DNA from: Bryobacterales bacterium | GTDB taxonomy: Bacteria > Acidobacteriota > Terriglobia > Bryobacterales > Bryobacteraceae | Reading direction: 5' to 3' | Length of the DNA: 61,222 nucleotides | Assembly (NCBI GenBank): GCA_016789905.1 | Contig: JAEUQC010000050.1 | Coordinates: 1-61,222, forward strand | In this document: positions 60,243-61,222 of the stretch, piece after piece | Position numbering within the stretch: position 1 is the first letter of the stretch | Layout: each line of letters opens with the position of its first letter | The notes under the pieces: generated by a model | The model's input: only the letters and a program-made list of their open reading frames with translations | The model's database searches: none | Told to the model about the DNA's origin: nothing | Translations under genes and position numbers: made by a program

Positions 60243-61222
60243 GTGCTCGAACGAGTCGAGGGTATTATCTCCCGTTATAACATGCTGCCCGCGGGGAGCC
60301 ACGTTGGCGTGGCCGTATCGGGAGGGGCGGATTCGGTGTTTTTGCTGCATTTTCTGGCCGCTCGCGGGAATTTGGAGCTGACGGTACTGCATGTGAACCA
60401 TGGCTTGCGGGGGGCGGATTCCGACGGGGACGCGGCGTTTGTGGAGGCGCTGGCGGGGGAGCTGCGGCTGCCATTTTCCGGCCACCGGATGGGAGCCGCG
60501 ACGGGGAACCTGGAGCAGTATTGCCGGCGGGAACGGATGGCGTTTTTCGCGCGGGCGATGGCCGGGGGACGGGTGGGCCGGGTGGCGACGGGGCATACGG
60601 CGACAGACCAGGCGGAAACGGTGATGATGCGGCTGCTGCGGGGGGCGGGGACGACGGGGCTGCGGGGAATACTGCCGGTGACGGCGGAGGGATTGATTCG
60701 GCCGTTATTGGGAGTGAGCCGGGAAGAGGTCCGGGGCTGGCTGCGGGAGCGGGGATACGAGTGGCGGGAGGATGCGACGAACGAGGCGGAGGATTTTTTG
60801 CGGAACCGGGTGAGGAGGCGGCTATTGCCGGTGATGCGGGAATTGGACGGGGAATGCGAGGCGGCGCTAGGACGGGTGGCGGAGTTGGCTTGGGAAGATG
60901 AAGACTATTGGAGACGGGAGGCAGGAGCGGTGCTGGAGCGGGCGGGACGTTGGGAACGGGGGGCGCTGGTACTGGACCGGAGAGAACTCACGGGACTGCA
61001 CCGGGCGCTGCTGGGACGGGCGGTACGAATGGGGCTGGAGCGGGGGTTGGGGAGCCTGCGGAGGCTGGATAGAGGACATGTGGAGCGGGTGATGGCATTG
61101 GCAACGGGGGCGAGCGGGGAAGGGGCATTGGACGTGCCCGGGGGGCGGGTGAGGCTCTCAATGGACTGGCTGCGAGTGGGCGGAGGGGAGGAGGGTGGTT
61201 TGCAGAGGGAAATTCCTGGGGA
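60243..61222 (+). CDS. tilS: tRNA(Ile)-lysidine synthase, 3' end cut by window edge
   Basis: TilS puts lysidine on the wobble base of the AUA-reading tRNA-Ile. The visible 326 codons include the PP-loop SGGADS at residues 26-31 (VGVAVSGGADSVFLLHFLAA), then VLHVNHGLRG, TGHTATDQAETVMMRLLRGA and LRPLLGVSREEV-like ordering, all typical. The frame is open to the end of the window, so the C-terminus is missing. GTG start with no ribosome-binding site but a TACAAT close by. An ATG 13 codons later is less likely because family members begin before it. Confidence 0.94.
   Translation, partial: MLERVEGIISRYNMLPAGSHVGVAVSGGADSVFLLHFLAARGNLELTVLHVNHGLRGADSDGDAAFVEALAGELRLPFSGHRMGAATGNLEQYCRRERMAFFARAMAGGRVGRVATGHTATDQAETVMMRLLRGAGTTGLRGILPVTAEGLIRPLLGVSREEVRGWLRERGYEWREDATNEAEDFLRNRVRRRLLPVMRELDGECEAALGRVAELAWEDEDYWRREAGAVLERAGRWERGALVLDRRELTGLHRALLGRAVRMGLERGLGSLRRLDRGHVERVMALATGASGEGALDVPGGRVRLSMDWLRVGGGEEGGLQREIPG

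Noticed and set aside
1..61222. CRISPR array, rRNA or tRNA genes
   Set aside because: No regularly spaced repeat set, no rRNA stretch, and no cloverleaf with a GGTTCGA-type T-arm outside tmRNA were found.

Overview
The window looks like chromosomal DNA of a high-GC acidobacterium of the Bryobacterales/Solibacteraceae type. The evidence is lineage-marking families: two secreted proteins with the Solibacter C-terminal domain (TIGR03437 type; 6736-9096 and 52371-54779), an acidobacterial VWFA-related protein (TIGR03436 type; 21928-22938), and an acidobacterial orphan ABC permease of the ADOP type paired with a PadR regulator (46681-49577). The tmRNA tag ANNTQFAYAA also fits my recollection of this group. 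These family names come from sequence recognition; no search was run.

Layout. 1-6.4 kb is housekeeping: ispG (cut by the left edge), a degenerate receiver protein, a TPR protein, a YqhQ/DUF1385 membrane protein, then prfA overlapping prmC. 6.4-19.5 kb carries secreted and cell-surface proteins (a propeller protein, a TPR protein, a subtilase with a lipoprotein, a trypsin-like protease with five PPC-like repeats), DNA polymerase IV and an EamA transporter. 19.4-19.75 kb holds a tandem duplication at a convergent gene junction. 19.6-24.9 kb has a PLP aminotransferase, an M48 protease, a VWFA protein, an S24-like peptidase coupled to a sirtuin, and an ECF sigma factor. 25.0-29.4 kb is a phosphorelay block: hybrid kinase, stand-alone receiver and HisKA-only protein, divergent from an NtrC-type regulator. 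29.3-35.3 kb is the most accessory-looking part: a terminase-like ATPase with an unusual N-terminus, a P-loop ATPase with a frameshifted partner, a CE15 glucuronoyl esterase, then about 0.8 kb of decayed DNA and a dispersed repeat. 35.4-40.7 kb returns to core functions: DMT permease, hfq-hflX, pgsA, SDR, clpS, ssrA (tmRNA) and a GIY-YIG protein. 40.7-46.7 kb has an ECF sigma/Ser-Thr kinase module, a LuxR-type response regulator behind a structured leader, and an M24 peptidase. 46.7-55 kb has ADOP/PadR, a broken nucleotidyltransferase locus and two secreted proteins. 55-59 kb is a CHAT (caspase-like) TPR lipoprotein, ECF sigma factor and zinc-finger anti-sigma operon. The right edge has an ACT-domain protein, a KdsC-like phosphatase, and tilS (cut by the edge).

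Whole-window signals. The + strand changes from C-rich to G-rich around 19.5-23 kb whatever the gene orientation, so the window spans a GC-skew switch (origin-like polarity, or a rearrangement boundary). Several genes have a TATAAT-like hexamer 6-10 nt before the start codon, which suggests leaderless mRNAs. Two palindromic repeat families are dispersed in the window; one supplies the last 16 codons of prmC.

The best candidates for an undescribed system are the CHAT lipoprotein/ECF sigma/anti-sigma operon with its structured AT-rich upstream region (54.8-59.0 kb), and the terminase-like ATPase next to the P-loop ATPase pair (29.3-32.8 kb).
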